From NCBI GenBank assembly GCA_045807745.1, contig JBJMGT010000018.1, positions 124,001-188,000 on the forward strand: a DNA stretch of 64,000 bases, read 5' to 3'. Below the pieces are notes generated by a model that made no database searches, was not told the origin of the DNA, and worked only from the letters and a program-made list of their open reading frames with translations. The position numbers were made by a program, and so were the translations under genes. Positions 44,739 to 53,050 of the stretch are shown here, piece by piece. Position 1 is the first letter of the stretch. Each line of letters begins with the position of its first letter. The stretch is from QHXQ01 sp045807745. GTDB taxonomy: Bacteria; Acidobacteriota; Blastocatellia; Pyrinomonadales; Pyrinomonadaceae.

Positions 44739-45389
44739 ATGAGCGCACACAAACGCTGGCCCGCCAAGCGCCTGCTCCTCTGCGGCAGCATCCTCTGTGC
44801 GTTGCGCTTGGCCGAAGTGGGGCTGCGTATCATCGGCTCCGCGAATCCGTACTTCTACACCTTTGAAGAGCAGACGGGCTGGGCACTGCGCCCCAACGTC
44901 GCCGGCTGGTTTCGCAAAGAGGGCGCGGCCTACGTGCGGATCAACAGTCAGGGCCTGCGCGCCCGCGAGCACGCGAAACAGAAACCCGCCGACACCTATC
45001 GCATCGCCATCATCGGCGACTCGTTTTGCGAGGCCATGCAGGTTGTGCTCATCTTCATGCCCGCAAACGACATACGCAACAACTCGCGCGCGCTCGAAGG
45101 CGACGAGCTGCGCCCGTACTTCATCTATCAAGGCGGAGAGCTTGTGGCCGACATGTCTTTCCGCGCTGCACCCGCACACAAGCAGAAACTCACGCGCTTC
45201 AACAACGCGCTCTACGACGCGATCAATCATGTGCGCTTGTTGCACGACCTCCGACGCAGTCGAACTGCCTTCGATCAAAGTGATCAAGTGGCTCAACTCG
45301 TGGGCTTCGATCGCCGGCCGGTTCTGCGGGCGAATCTCAATGTCTATGCCGACGACGCACCCGCAAGCGCGCTCTCTTCCAAGTCATGA
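44739..45389 (+). pseudogene. Broken SGNH/GDSL hydrolase of the SxtI-J cassette
   Basis: The frame is open for 216 codons, but the protein is internally deleted and truncated. It keeps the N-terminal helix, the TYRIAIIGDSFCEAMQV block with the catalytic Ser, and then jumps to VLIFMPANDIRNNSRALEGD (block III Asn-Asp). About 50 residues containing block II are missing. The C-terminal Asp-x2-His block is also absent, and the end runs 46 bp antisense into the gmd gene. It should be catalytically dead. The ancestral protein probably transferred or removed an acyl group on the same glycan. Confidence 0.72.
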
Positions 45390-46336
45390 GCGACCATCTC
45401 TTTAACCAACTGCTCGAAGTTATATTCGGGCTGCCATGCCAACTCGCGCCGCGCTTTCGTGGCGTCGCCGATGAGGAGATCGACTTCCGCCGGGCGGTAG
45501 AAGCGTTCATCAATGTGCACATAGTCGCGGTAGCTCAGACCCACTTCGGCAAAGGCCAACTCGCATAATTCCCTGACCGTGTGTGTCTCGCCCGTGGCGA
45601 TGACGTAATCGTCCGCTTCAGGTTGTTGCAGCATCAGGTACATGGCGCGCACATAGTCTTGGGCGTGCCCCCAGTCGCGGCGCGCTTCCAAGTTGCCGAG
45701 CCGCAGTTCGTGCGCCAGTCCATGCTTGATGCGCGCCACGGTCGCGGTGATCTTGCGGGTCACGAACTCATGCCCGCGGCGCGGCGACTCATGGTTGAAA
45801 AGTATCCCGGAGACGCAGAACATCTCATAAGCCTCGCGGTAGTTGCGCGTCAGATCGAAGCCGGCGACTTTTGAGATGCCGTAAGGGGAGCGCGGATGGA
45901 AGCGCGTGGTCTCACACTGCGGCGTCTCGGCGACCTTGCCGAACATCTCGGATGAACCGGCGAAGTAGAAACGGCAATGAGGACGTAGCTCTCTAAGGGC
46001 AGCGAGCAGGTGATGCGTGCCGTTGATGTTCGTGTTCAGCGTTGAGAAGCCGTCGGCGAAACTCTCGGCGACGAAAGATTGCGCCGCGAGATGATAGCAC
46101 TCGTCGAATTCGTGGCGACTGATGACGTGGAAGATCGAGGCGTAGGATTCCAAGCTCGCTGGATGGAGCGTGATGCGGTCAAGTAAATGGGCAAGGCGGG
46201 TGAAGCGGCGCTGCGGGTCTTCCAACGCGACGCGGCGCACAAGACCATGCACTTCGTAGCCAGCGGCTAACAATAGTTCGGCCAGATAGCTCCCGTCTTG
46301 TCCCGTGATGCCGGTGATAAGTGCTCGCTTAACCAA
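45344..46336 (-). CDS. gmd: GDP-mannose 4,6-dehydratase
   Basis: 330 residues. RALITGITGQDGSYLAELLL is the NADP-binding motif. HLAAQSFVAESFADG, AGSSEMFGKV and YGISKVAGFDLTRNYREAY (Tyr-x3-Lys) follow, then LFNHESPRRGHEFVTRKI and LGNLEARRDWGHAQDYVRAM, all diagnostic of Gmd. It makes GDP-4-keto-6-deoxy-mannose, the precursor of perosamine, rhamnose or fucose. The aminotransferase at 49058 is the likely next enzyme. Start is TTG at 46336 with GGAGG 7 bases upstream. The C-terminus overlaps the SGNH remnant antisense. Confidence 0.94.
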   Translation of the reverse strand: MVKRALITGITGQDGSYLAELLLAAGYEVHGLVRRVALEDPQRRFTRLAHLLDRITLHPASLESYASIFHVISRHEFDECYHLAAQSFVAESFADGFSTLNTNINGTHHLLAALRELRPHCRFYFAGSSEMFGKVAETPQCETTRFHPRSPYGISKVAGFDLTRNYREAYEMFCVSGILFNHESPRRGHEFVTRKITATVARIKHGLAHELRLGNLEARRDWGHAQDYVRAMYLMLQQPEADDYVIATGETHTVRELCELAFAEVGLSYRDYVHIDERFYRPAEVDLLIGDATKARRELAWQPEYNFEQLVKEMVAHDLEESALAGASSA

Positions 46337-46354
46337 ATTGTATCCTCCAGCGCA

Positions 46355-47605
46355 TTAGTTCTCCGGCCGGCGCTCGTGCGCGGCGGGCAAGACTCTGATT
46401 AAATTCTGTTCCAGCCGATCAATGGCCGCTATGACCGACCAGTTCTCAACCACTAGCTGGCGCGCATGCTGCCCCATGCGTGCGGCTTCCGTCGGGTGCT
46501 GTAGCAAATAAGCGATTGCGTCGGCGACCGCCTGCGGATCGTGCTCAACCAGCAGCCCGTTCACCCCGTCGCGGATGGTTTCTCTGACCCCGCCCTCGGC
46601 GACCGCCACAACGGGCAGACCGCACGCGTTCGCTTCGAGCGGCGCGAAGCCGAAAGGCTCTAGGCGCGGGGTGTAAACCATCAGCAGGGCGCGGTTGAGC
46701 GTATCAATCAGCGCCTCGTCATCAACTTGCACCAAGGGCGTGAACTCGACGCCGGTCGCGTGCGCCAGTTGCTCTAGCTCCGCGACGTATTCCGTTCTCG
46801 CCACGTCGCCGATCCAGACGAGCCGCGGGCGCGGCGCAGGCACGCGCGCCAAGGCCTCGATCACTAAGCGCACATTTTTGCGCGGCGCAATCGCACCGAC
46901 GCCGACCACGTAGTTCTCTTTCGGCAGGTCGCGCCACGTGAACTTCTCTGTGTCCACGCCCAAGTAGCAGACTCTAGCATCCACGCCGTAAGTGCGCAGC
47001 ACAGATTCGCGACTGAAGTGCGAGTTGACCAGTAGCTGATCGAACGCGCGCGCGTTACGCCACTCGGCGCGCGCGTAGATGCGATAGCCGCGCAGGCGGA
47101 TAGCTTCGCGCAACGCATGATTGAGCGCCGCCGGCGTCCACCAATGCGCCGACTCGCAGCGCCCCGCCCAGATCAAACGGGGCTGCGCCTCGTAGAGCCA
47201 ACGCGACGGCTCTTGCAAGTAGAGGACGCTGGGGAGATGGACGTAGCGGCCGATGGAGCTGACCGCCATCTCGATGGAAGAGTTGGCAAAGAGCAGGTCG
47301 AAGCCGCCGCGATTGATCTCGGCCGCACACTGGCGCGCGTACTCGTCCACCTCGCGCCACTTGTCCAGATTGTAGGTGCGCAAGGTCAAGAGATCGAAGA
47401 ACGCAGGGCTAGCTCGCTCGGGCCGCGCGACTGTCGGCACGACGTGTTCCGGGATCAGATCGCTCAAGGGCAGATAGGTGCGACTGGCCGTGGGCGGACA
47501 CCATGCCTCGACCGTATGCCCGCGCCCGACCAGCCCGCGCACATGATCGTAGAGCGCACGCTTCGCGCCGCCACTCGGTAGATTGTGCCAGACTGCGATT
47601 CTCAT
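46355..47605 (-). CDS. Glycosyltransferase family 4
   Basis: 416 residues from the ATG at 47605. MRIAVWHNLPSGGAKRALYD has the GT4 N-terminal acceptor loop. NYVVGVGAIAPRKNVRLVIE and the E-x7-E motif LEPFGFAPLEANACGLPVVA lie in the donor half. The chosen ATG overlaps TGA (47602-47604) of an open stretch upstream, the coupling pattern used elsewhere in this cluster; an upstream ATG at 47626 adds seven basic residues. It is 18 bp from gmd and probably adds a sugar of the ABC-exported glycan. Confidence 0.9.
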   Translation of the reverse strand: MRIAVWHNLPSGGAKRALYDHVRGLVGRGHTVEAWCPPTASRTYLPLSDLIPEHVVPTVARPERASPAFFDLLTLRTYNLDKWREVDEYARQCAAEINRGGFDLLFANSSIEMAVSSIGRYVHLPSVLYLQEPSRWLYEAQPRLIWAGRCESAHWWTPAALNHALREAIRLRGYRIYARAEWRNARAFDQLLVNSHFSRESVLRTYGVDARVCYLGVDTEKFTWRDLPKENYVVGVGAIAPRKNVRLVIEALARVPAPRPRLVWIGDVARTEYVAELEQLAHATGVEFTPLVQVDDEALIDTLNRALLMVYTPRLEPFGFAPLEANACGLPVVAVAEGGVRETIRDGVNGLLVEHDPQAVADAIAYLLQHPTEAARMGQHARQLVVENWSVIAAIDRLEQNLIRVLPAAHERRPEN

Positions 47606-47793
47606 TCGAGCGCCTCTGCGCCGCATGCTTTATCTGTTTTCGACCCGTTCATGAGCGCATAACGTAAAGCCGCCGGCTTAAACCACAAGACCAGCACGTC
47701 CCATGACGGGTTACAAAACCGGTCGTAGCTAAAGATGCTTAGCGCCGTCGGGGCACTCGCTTTCGGTCTAAAGCTCAGTTCAAATTTAGCTGC
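47602..47793 (-). pseudogene. In-frame 63-codon stretch after the GT2 stop codon (possible interrupted C-terminus)
   Basis: After the TGA of the GT2 gene (47794-47796) the same frame stays open for 63 codons, reading AAKFELSFRPKASAPTALSI then FSYDRFCNPSWDVLVLWFKP and ending at TGA 47602-47604. That stop overlaps the ATG of the next gene as ATGA, the normal junction in this operon. This suggests the GT2 gene once ended here and now has a premature stop, or that the tail of another gene is joined. A sequencing error is also possible. Confidence 0.5.
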
Positions 47794-49044
47794 TCAATCA
47801 GCGACACTGTACGCGGTCGCCACGTCTGCAACAGCGTCCTGCTCGGCCAGCGCGCGGATGGGCATTTCTCTGCCCTGATGCATAGCTTCATCCGACGGCA
47901 GCGCCGCCGAACGCGGCTTGAAATTGTTAATGGCATATTCAAGCGCTTGCTCAGGCGTCTCAAAGACAAGGCTTTTCGGCCAACCAATCATGGCTTTAAA
48001 TTTATTCAAGACCCTCTGCGGCGAGAGCAGTTTCTCAATGAGCGAAGGATTGTCTGCTTTGGTCGGTTGCCAACCGCGCGCTAAAAGCTTCTGCTCCATC
48101 TCTCGTCTAACTGCCGGGTTTGCGATCCATGAGACACCGACGGCCAAGGCTTGGACATATTTCTCCATGTTCAGTTCGGGCAGTTTGGCGCTCTGGGCCT
48201 GTCGTTTAGTGACACAATATTCATTGATGATTGCGTTCCACACGGTAATGATTTCCGGAAACGGCGCGGCGGCATTTAGGGCTTGCGGCAAAGACTTGAG
48301 GAAGTCTTCAAAGTCGCTATTCCTGATGCCGCGCTCTGCGCTCTGCCCATTGCTGCGGTTCAGCGCGTAATGGACGAGCACCGCCTTATTGAAAAAGAGG
48401 ATGGCATCCACAACCGTCAACGCGCGATAACAAAAATTCCAGTCGGGCGAGATGGAGGCGAAGATAGTGCCGAAGCGCTCTTTGATCGCCGTGAGGACGC
48501 TGCGCGGGACAAGACAGTTGAGCATGCGCGGCGTGCTGGCATCATAGATCACGGATTCGGCCGCTAGCGTCAGCAAGCGCGCCGCCGTCACCTCATAAAG
48601 CTTCCCCGTCCAGTTGTACTGCTCGACGGTGAACGGCGCGGCAAAGTCATGCACCTTGTCATGCATGTAGCAAATTATCTGCGCCGGATATTGCCGCGCG
48701 ATATCAACCACCGTCTTTAATTGGCCCTGCTTGAACACCATCCGATCAGTCAGGATGGTGAAGTGACTACTGTCGCTTCGGAGCGCTTGCTGCACAGCCC
48801 AATCCCAATGCGCCGACATAGCGAGCGGCGCGGGCGGCCTGACATATTGCAAGCGCGCATCTTTAAGTTGCGCGCAAAACTGCTGAAGACGCTCAATCTC
48901 CGTTTGCTCTGTTGAATTGTCTGAGACCAAAACTCTCAACGCGCCGCCAGGCTGCGCGCGCGCCGACTGGATCGCTCGGCGCGCTAAGTCCGACCGATTC
49001 CGCGTCGGGATGACAACCGTTAAGCCTTGAAAGCTCGTGCTCAT
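47794..49044 (-). CDS. Glycosyltransferase family 2-like
   Basis: 416 residues. LTVVIPTRNRSDLARRAIQS and LRVLVSDNSTEQTEIERL form the GT-A start. FTILTDRMVFKQGQLKTVV holds the TDRM block where others have DxD, and ISPDWNFCYRALTV is the acceptor-side acidic block. GC content and lysine use differ mildly from neighbours in the last 150 residues. It likely contributes one linkage of the ABC-exported glycan. The frame remains open after the stop (see 47602-47793). Confidence 0.8.
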   Translation of the reverse strand: MSTSFQGLTVVIPTRNRSDLARRAIQSARAQPGGALRVLVSDNSTEQTEIERLQQFCAQLKDARLQYVRPPAPLAMSAHWDWAVQQALRSDSSHFTILTDRMVFKQGQLKTVVDIARQYPAQIICYMHDKVHDFAAPFTVEQYNWTGKLYEVTAARLLTLAAESVIYDASTPRMLNCLVPRSVLTAIKERFGTIFASISPDWNFCYRALTVVDAILFFNKAVLVHYALNRSNGQSAERGIRNSDFEDFLKSLPQALNAAAPFPEIITVWNAIINEYCVTKRQAQSAKLPELNMEKYVQALAVGVSWIANPAVRREMEQKLLARGWQPTKADNPSLIEKLLSPQRVLNKFKAMIGWPKSLVFETPEQALEYAINNFKPRSAALPSDEAMHQGREMPIRALAEQDAVADVATAYSVAD

Positions 49045-49057
49045 CGCACTCTTCTCA

Positions 49058-50182
49058 TCACTGCCCTAAGATGTCTTTGAACTGTTCACACACGTAGCGG
49101 ACGTGCGCGCGTGTCAGGTTCAAACCTGACGGCAGATTGATGCCGTAAGGACAGATTTCGTATGCGATCTGGTTGCGCGCGCGCGCTTCATGCGCTTGCG
49201 CCAGATGTGCGTAAGCGGGCAGCGAACTGAGCGGGCGGAAGAAGGGACGACAATCAATGCCACGCGCGCTCATGCGCTCCTGCAAATCGTCCTTCTCGAT
49301 GTCGTAGTTGCGATCCAACACGGCCGTCACCATCCAATAGCCGTTCTTCGCCCCCGGCAACTCTTGATTGAGCGTCACCTCTTCCACGCCTTCCAACTCC
49401 TCTTTGTACCACGCGAAGAGTTCGCGTTTGCGCGCCATCAATTCGTCAATCCGCTCCAACTGAGCCAGCCCCAGCGCCGCCTGCATGCTGCTCATCTTGT
49501 ACTTGTAGGCGACCTCCATGTTGTTGAACTGCTTATCGCCGGGCCTGCGCCCGTGGTCGCGCAGAATCAATGCGCGGCGATAGAGCGCCTCGTCGTCCGT
49601 CACCAGCAGCCCGCCCTCGCCCGTGGTCAAAGTTTTCGAGCCGTGGAAACTAAAGACGCCCGTGTCGCCGAAGCTGCCCGCGCGCTGGCCTTCATACTCT
49701 GCGCCCGCGGCCTCGGCCGCGTCTTCAATCACACGCAGCCCGTGGCGACGCGCGACTTCCAACAGCCCACGCATCTCCGGCATGTTGCCGTAGAGGTCAA
49801 CGATAATGACGGCCTTTGTGCGCGGCGTGAGGCAGGCTTCCAAGGTCGCGCCGGATAGGCACCACGTCTGCCGATCCATGTCGGCGAAGACGGGCGTTGC
49901 GCCGACATAGGTAACGGGCGCGGCCGAGGCGATCCACGTTGCGTCCGGCACGACTACTTCATCGCCGGGGCCGATGCCCATGGCCAAAAGCGACAGGTGA
50001 ATCGCCGATGTGCACGAAGGCAGCGCGACGGCGTAGCGGAGGCCTAAGTAGTCGGCGAAGGCGCGCTCGAAGCGGTCGTGATAGACGTTGGCGTTGGCGT
50101 ACCAAGCGTTGGTTACGGCGTCGGTGACGTAGTCGATCTCCTTCTGCGTGATCGAGGGGCCGGAGACGAGTATGCGTTCCAT
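49058..50182 (-). CDS. DegT/DnrJ/EryC1/StrS aminotransferase, perosamine-synthase-like
   Basis: 374 residues, fold-type I PLP enzyme. GDEVVVPDATWIASAAPVTY, VDLYGNMPEMRGLLEVA, VIEDAAEAAGAEYEG (PLP-stacking Asp) and SFHGSKTLTTGEGGLLVTD with the Schiff-base Lys are all present. RPFFRPLSSLPAY and INLPSGLNLT close the family pattern. The sequence most resembles GDP-perosamine synthase, which aminates GDP-4-keto-6-deoxymannose with glutamate as donor. Gmd at 45344 provides that substrate. It lies 13 bp upstream of the GT2 gene and 3 bp after the CmcI-like gene. Confidence 0.9.
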   Translation of the reverse strand: MERILVSGPSITQKEIDYVTDAVTNAWYANANVYHDRFERAFADYLGLRYAVALPSCTSAIHLSLLAMGIGPGDEVVVPDATWIASAAPVTYVGATPVFADMDRQTWCLSGATLEACLTPRTKAVIIVDLYGNMPEMRGLLEVARRHGLRVIEDAAEAAGAEYEGQRAGSFGDTGVFSFHGSKTLTTGEGGLLVTDDEALYRRALILRDHGRRPGDKQFNNMEVAYKYKMSSMQAALGLAQLERIDELMARKRELFAWYKEELEGVEEVTLNQELPGAKNGYWMVTAVLDRNYDIEKDDLQERMSARGIDCRPFFRPLSSLPAYAHLAQAHEARARNQIAYEICPYGINLPSGLNLTRAHVRYVCEQFKDILGQ

Positions 50183-50185
50183 AAA

Positions 50186-50917
50186 CTAATCCTTCACACA
50201 GCGCAGGTAGCCGTCGGGCGCGACCGTGATGAGCAGTTTGCTGTTGTACTCTTCGTCAATCACGAAGCGATCCGTGGTTTTGAGAAACTCCCAGACGGCC
50301 GTCTTCGGGTTGTCGCCTTTGCCCCACGGTCGGTCTGCGAAGTAGCCATCGGGCATATCCTCGACAATCGTGTCGAAGACCACGAGGTAGCTGTCTTTGG
50401 TCACGAGCGGCGCGTACAACTGCAACTCGCGCGCGACGTGCGCGTGCGTGTGGTTCGAGTCCAGTATGACCAGCACGCGCGCACGCCCGCGCGCCAACGC
50501 GCGCACCTCAGCCGCTAACTGCTCGTCTATCGAAGACCCTTGCAGCAGTTTGATCCGGTGGTTGAGCGGATGCGCTTCGATCTCCGCGCGGTTATGCGCG
50601 CGGAGATCGATGTCAATCCCTAGGACTTGGCCCGTGCCGCCGATCAATTCAAGCAGCGAAGCATAGAAGATGAGCGAACCGCCGCGCGCCACGCCCGTCT
50701 CGATGATGAGATCGGGGCGCACGCGCCAGATGATCTCCTGCATCGCGACGATGTCCTGCGGAAACTGGATAATGGGGCGGCCCAACCACGTGAAGTTATA
50801 AGAATACTTCAAGCGGGACACATCTCTAATCCACTCGTGCGAGGCGCGCACGAGCGACGCGCTCGCGCCGAGCCGACGGATGTACTCGCGTTTCTCCTGC
50901 TCGAATGTGTCGTCCAT
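50186..50917 (-). CDS. CmcI-like (cephalosporin hydroxylase family) methyltransferase
   Basis: 243 residues. FTWLGRPIIQFPQDIVAMQE and DLIIETGVARGGSLIFYASL are the entry and SAM-binding motif of the CmcI/rhamnosyl O-methyltransferase family. VLGIDIDLRAHNRAEIEAH carries the acidic SAM and metal residues, and VLVILDSNHTHAHVARELQLY has the metal/substrate Asp-His. The family O-methylates sugars in glycan clusters. The target here is probably a deoxy sugar. It sits in a close-packed run of sugar-modification genes. Confidence 0.87.
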   Translation of the reverse strand: MDDTFEQEKREYIRRLGASASLVRASHEWIRDVSRLKYSYNFTWLGRPIIQFPQDIVAMQEIIWRVRPDLIIETGVARGGSLIFYASLLELIGGTGQVLGIDIDLRAHNRAEIEAHPLNHRIKLLQGSSIDEQLAAEVRALARGRARVLVILDSNHTHAHVARELQLYAPLVTKDSYLVVFDTIVEDMPDGYFADRPWGKGDNPKTAVWEFLKTTDRFVIDEEYNSKLLITVAPDGYLRCVKD

Positions 50918-50947
50918 AAACCTCCGCCGTCCGCTGGTCTGCGGCGA

Positions 50948-51754
50948 CTATTGCTTGCGACGTAAGACGACCATGCGGATGGGACTGAACTGGCCCATCC
51001 ACGGCAGCTTGACCGCGAGTTGATGAATCTCGTGCTCGTAGTCCGGTTGCTCGCCGCGCATCTGGCACATGGCCGAATAGATGACGCGCGTCGCAAAGTA
51101 GTAAGAACTGGAAAAATCTTTGAACGTGATCTGGTCGAAGAAAGGCGCGGCGGCGGCGACGAGATCGGCCTCTCGGAAAAAGAGATTATGCCAGCGGATG
51201 GGAATCTCCGGCACGCCGACGCTGCGCCGCATCGCGTTCATGTTCTCTTGCCCTTCGACGAAATTCTCGATGGCCACGTAGTAGCCGCCCGGTTTCGTGT
51301 GCGCGGCGATCTGGGCGATGGCTTCCGCCTGACGCTCAAGCGAGGGGAGATTGATCAGACAGCGGTCGGTCAGCGTCACGTCGAACAATTCGTCGCCGCA
51401 AGCGGTCGCGAGGTTCGTCGCGTCGCCGACGGAGAATGCGACGCGCGCTTGCAAATCTTCCGCGCGCTCGGCCAACTGCTGGCGGGCGTTCTCGATCATC
51501 TGGGCGCTATAGTCCACGCCGCTGAAGCTGAGCGCGGGCAGCCGCTCGGCGATGGCGAGCGTCGTGTAGCCGTCGCCGCAGCCAACGTCCAGCACTGTCG
51601 CGGCGGCGGGCAAGTCTAAACTCTTGAGTGTCTCGGTGAGGGTGGCGAGTTCCAGTTCTCTTAAATAGATGTCGTCGGTCGTCGCGCGCGGCGAACCTGC
51701 GTGCGCCCGCGCGCGCTCATCCCAGTACTCCTTGATCGCCTCTTCAGCTTTCAC
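50948..51754 (-). CDS. Class I SAM-dependent methyltransferase
   Basis: 268 residues. EYWDERARAH starts a typical Methyltransf_25 protein; VLDVGCGDGYTTLAIAERL is motif I near residue 52, FSGVDYSAQMIENARQQL is motif II, and LINLPSLERQAEAIAQIA lies in the substrate-facing part. The start is GTG at 51754, with GGAGG 10 bases upstream inside the end of the previous gene. It likely modifies a sugar of the ABC-exported glycan; substrate unknown. Confidence 0.85.
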   Translation of the reverse strand: MKAEEAIKEYWDERARAHAGSPRATTDDIYLRELELATLTETLKSLDLPAAATVLDVGCGDGYTTLAIAERLPALSFSGVDYSAQMIENARQQLAERAEDLQARVAFSVGDATNLATACGDELFDVTLTDRCLINLPSLERQAEAIAQIAAHTKPGGYYVAIENFVEGQENMNAMRRSVGVPEIPIRWHNLFFREADLVAAAAPFFDQITFKDFSSSYYFATRVIYSAMCQMRGEQPDYEHEIHQLAVKLPWMGQFSPIRMVVLRRKQ

Positions 51755-51757
51755 TAA

Positions 51758-53050
51758 TTAAGCACCTCCATTTGATTCCGCGCCCGCCGTCGCCTGCGCC
51801 GGCTCGACGACGCGCACCTCTGGAATAGGAATAATAAAGCGCCCGCCGCGTCGCTGGTACTCCGCCTGCTGCGCCAAAATCTCGGCGGCGAAATTCCACG
51901 TGAGCAGCAGCACGTAGTCGGGCATGTCGGTGAGTAGTTGTTCCGGCGGATAGATCAAGAGGCGCGTGCCCGGCGTGTAGTAGCCCTGCTTGACCGTGCT
52001 GCGATCCACCACGTAGTCGAGCGTCTCGCGCCCCAGTTGGAAATAGTTCAGGAGTGTGCTGCCCTTCGCCGATGCGCCATAGACGGCCATGCGCCGGCCC
52101 TGCCGTTTCAACTCGCCGAGCAGCGCCAACAGAGCGTTGCGCAAGCCTTCAACCTTTTCACCGAACCCACGATAGAACTGTTCGACGCCGACGCCCCACG
52201 CCGCCTCTTCCGCGAGCATCTGGCGCACCGCATCGCTTACGTCGCCCGTCCCTTCATCATCTGCCTTGCTCGCGAAGATGCGGATCGTGCCGCCGTGAAT
52301 CGCGAGCCGCTCAACGTCGTGGATACGGAGGCCGTGGCGGCGGAAGAGGCGTGCGAGCGCCGTCAGCGAGAAGTAGCAGAGGTGCTCGTGATAGATCGTG
52401 TCGAACTCGCAGTTGTCAATCAGGTCTTTGACGTAAGGCACTTCGACGACCGCGACGCCGTCATCTTTTAAGAGCGCCGCGAACCCTCGGACGACGCCGT
52501 TCAGATCGGCGACGTGCGCCAGCACGTTATTGGCGTGAATCACGTCGGCACGCTTGCCTTCGCGGCGCAGTTGATCTGCCAACTCCGCACCGAAGAACTC
52601 GCACAAGGTCGGGACGCCGCGCTCTTGTTCGGCGATGCGCGCGATGTTGGTCGCCGGCTCGATGCCGAGCACAGGGACGCCAGCGCGCCGGTAGTATTGC
52701 AGCAGGTAGCCGTCGTTCGACGCCACTTCGACGACGAGGCTAGCGCCGCCCAACTCGCGCGCACGCGTGAGCCGCGCGGCGATCTCTTCCGCGTGGCGGA
52801 GCATCGTGTCGGAGAAGGACGAGAGATAGAAGTATGCGCGGAAGAGTTTTTCGGGCGGCACGGTCTCGGTGATCTGCACGAGTGTGCACGCGGGGCAGAA
52901 GGCGAGCACGAGCGGGTAGGTCGCTTCCGGTTCGGCCAACTGTGCGGCGGTGAGCAAGGCGTTGGCGAGTGGCGTGCGGCCGAGATCGAGTATGGTCTTG
53001 AGTCCGCGTGTGCCGCAGGCGCGGCAGGCGTGCGCTTGCGGCTCTGTCAT
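51758..53050 (-). CDS. Sugar C-methyltransferase (NovU/TylCIII-type, zinc-binding)
   Basis: 430 residues. The zinc domain has CRACG near residue 8 and FCPACTLVQ near 50. The methyltransferase core shows LVVEVASNDGYLLQYYRRAG and VIHANNVLAHVADL. The C-terminal Methyltransf_14 domain has RRMAVYGASAKGSTLLNYF and PDYVLLLTWNFAAEIL. The family C-methylates NDP-4-keto-6-deoxy sugars at C-3, fitting the CDP-sugar genes just upstream. The ATG at 53050 overlaps the upstream TGA as ATGA and has GGGAG 9 bases before it. An earlier ATG at 53083 is less likely. Confidence 0.88.
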   Translation of the reverse strand: MTEPQAHACRACGTRGLKTILDLGRTPLANALLTAAQLAEPEATYPLVLAFCPACTLVQITETVPPEKLFRAYFYLSSFSDTMLRHAEEIAARLTRARELGGASLVVEVASNDGYLLQYYRRAGVPVLGIEPATNIARIAEQERGVPTLCEFFGAELADQLRREGKRADVIHANNVLAHVADLNGVVRGFAALLKDDGVAVVEVPYVKDLIDNCEFDTIYHEHLCYFSLTALARLFRRHGLRIHDVERLAIHGGTIRIFASKADDEGTGDVSDAVRQMLAEEAAWGVGVEQFYRGFGEKVEGLRNALLALLGELKRQGRRMAVYGASAKGSTLLNYFQLGRETLDYVVDRSTVKQGYYTPGTRLLIYPPEQLLTDMPDYVLLLTWNFAAEILAQQAEYQRRGGRFIIPIPEVRVVEPAQATAGAESNGGA

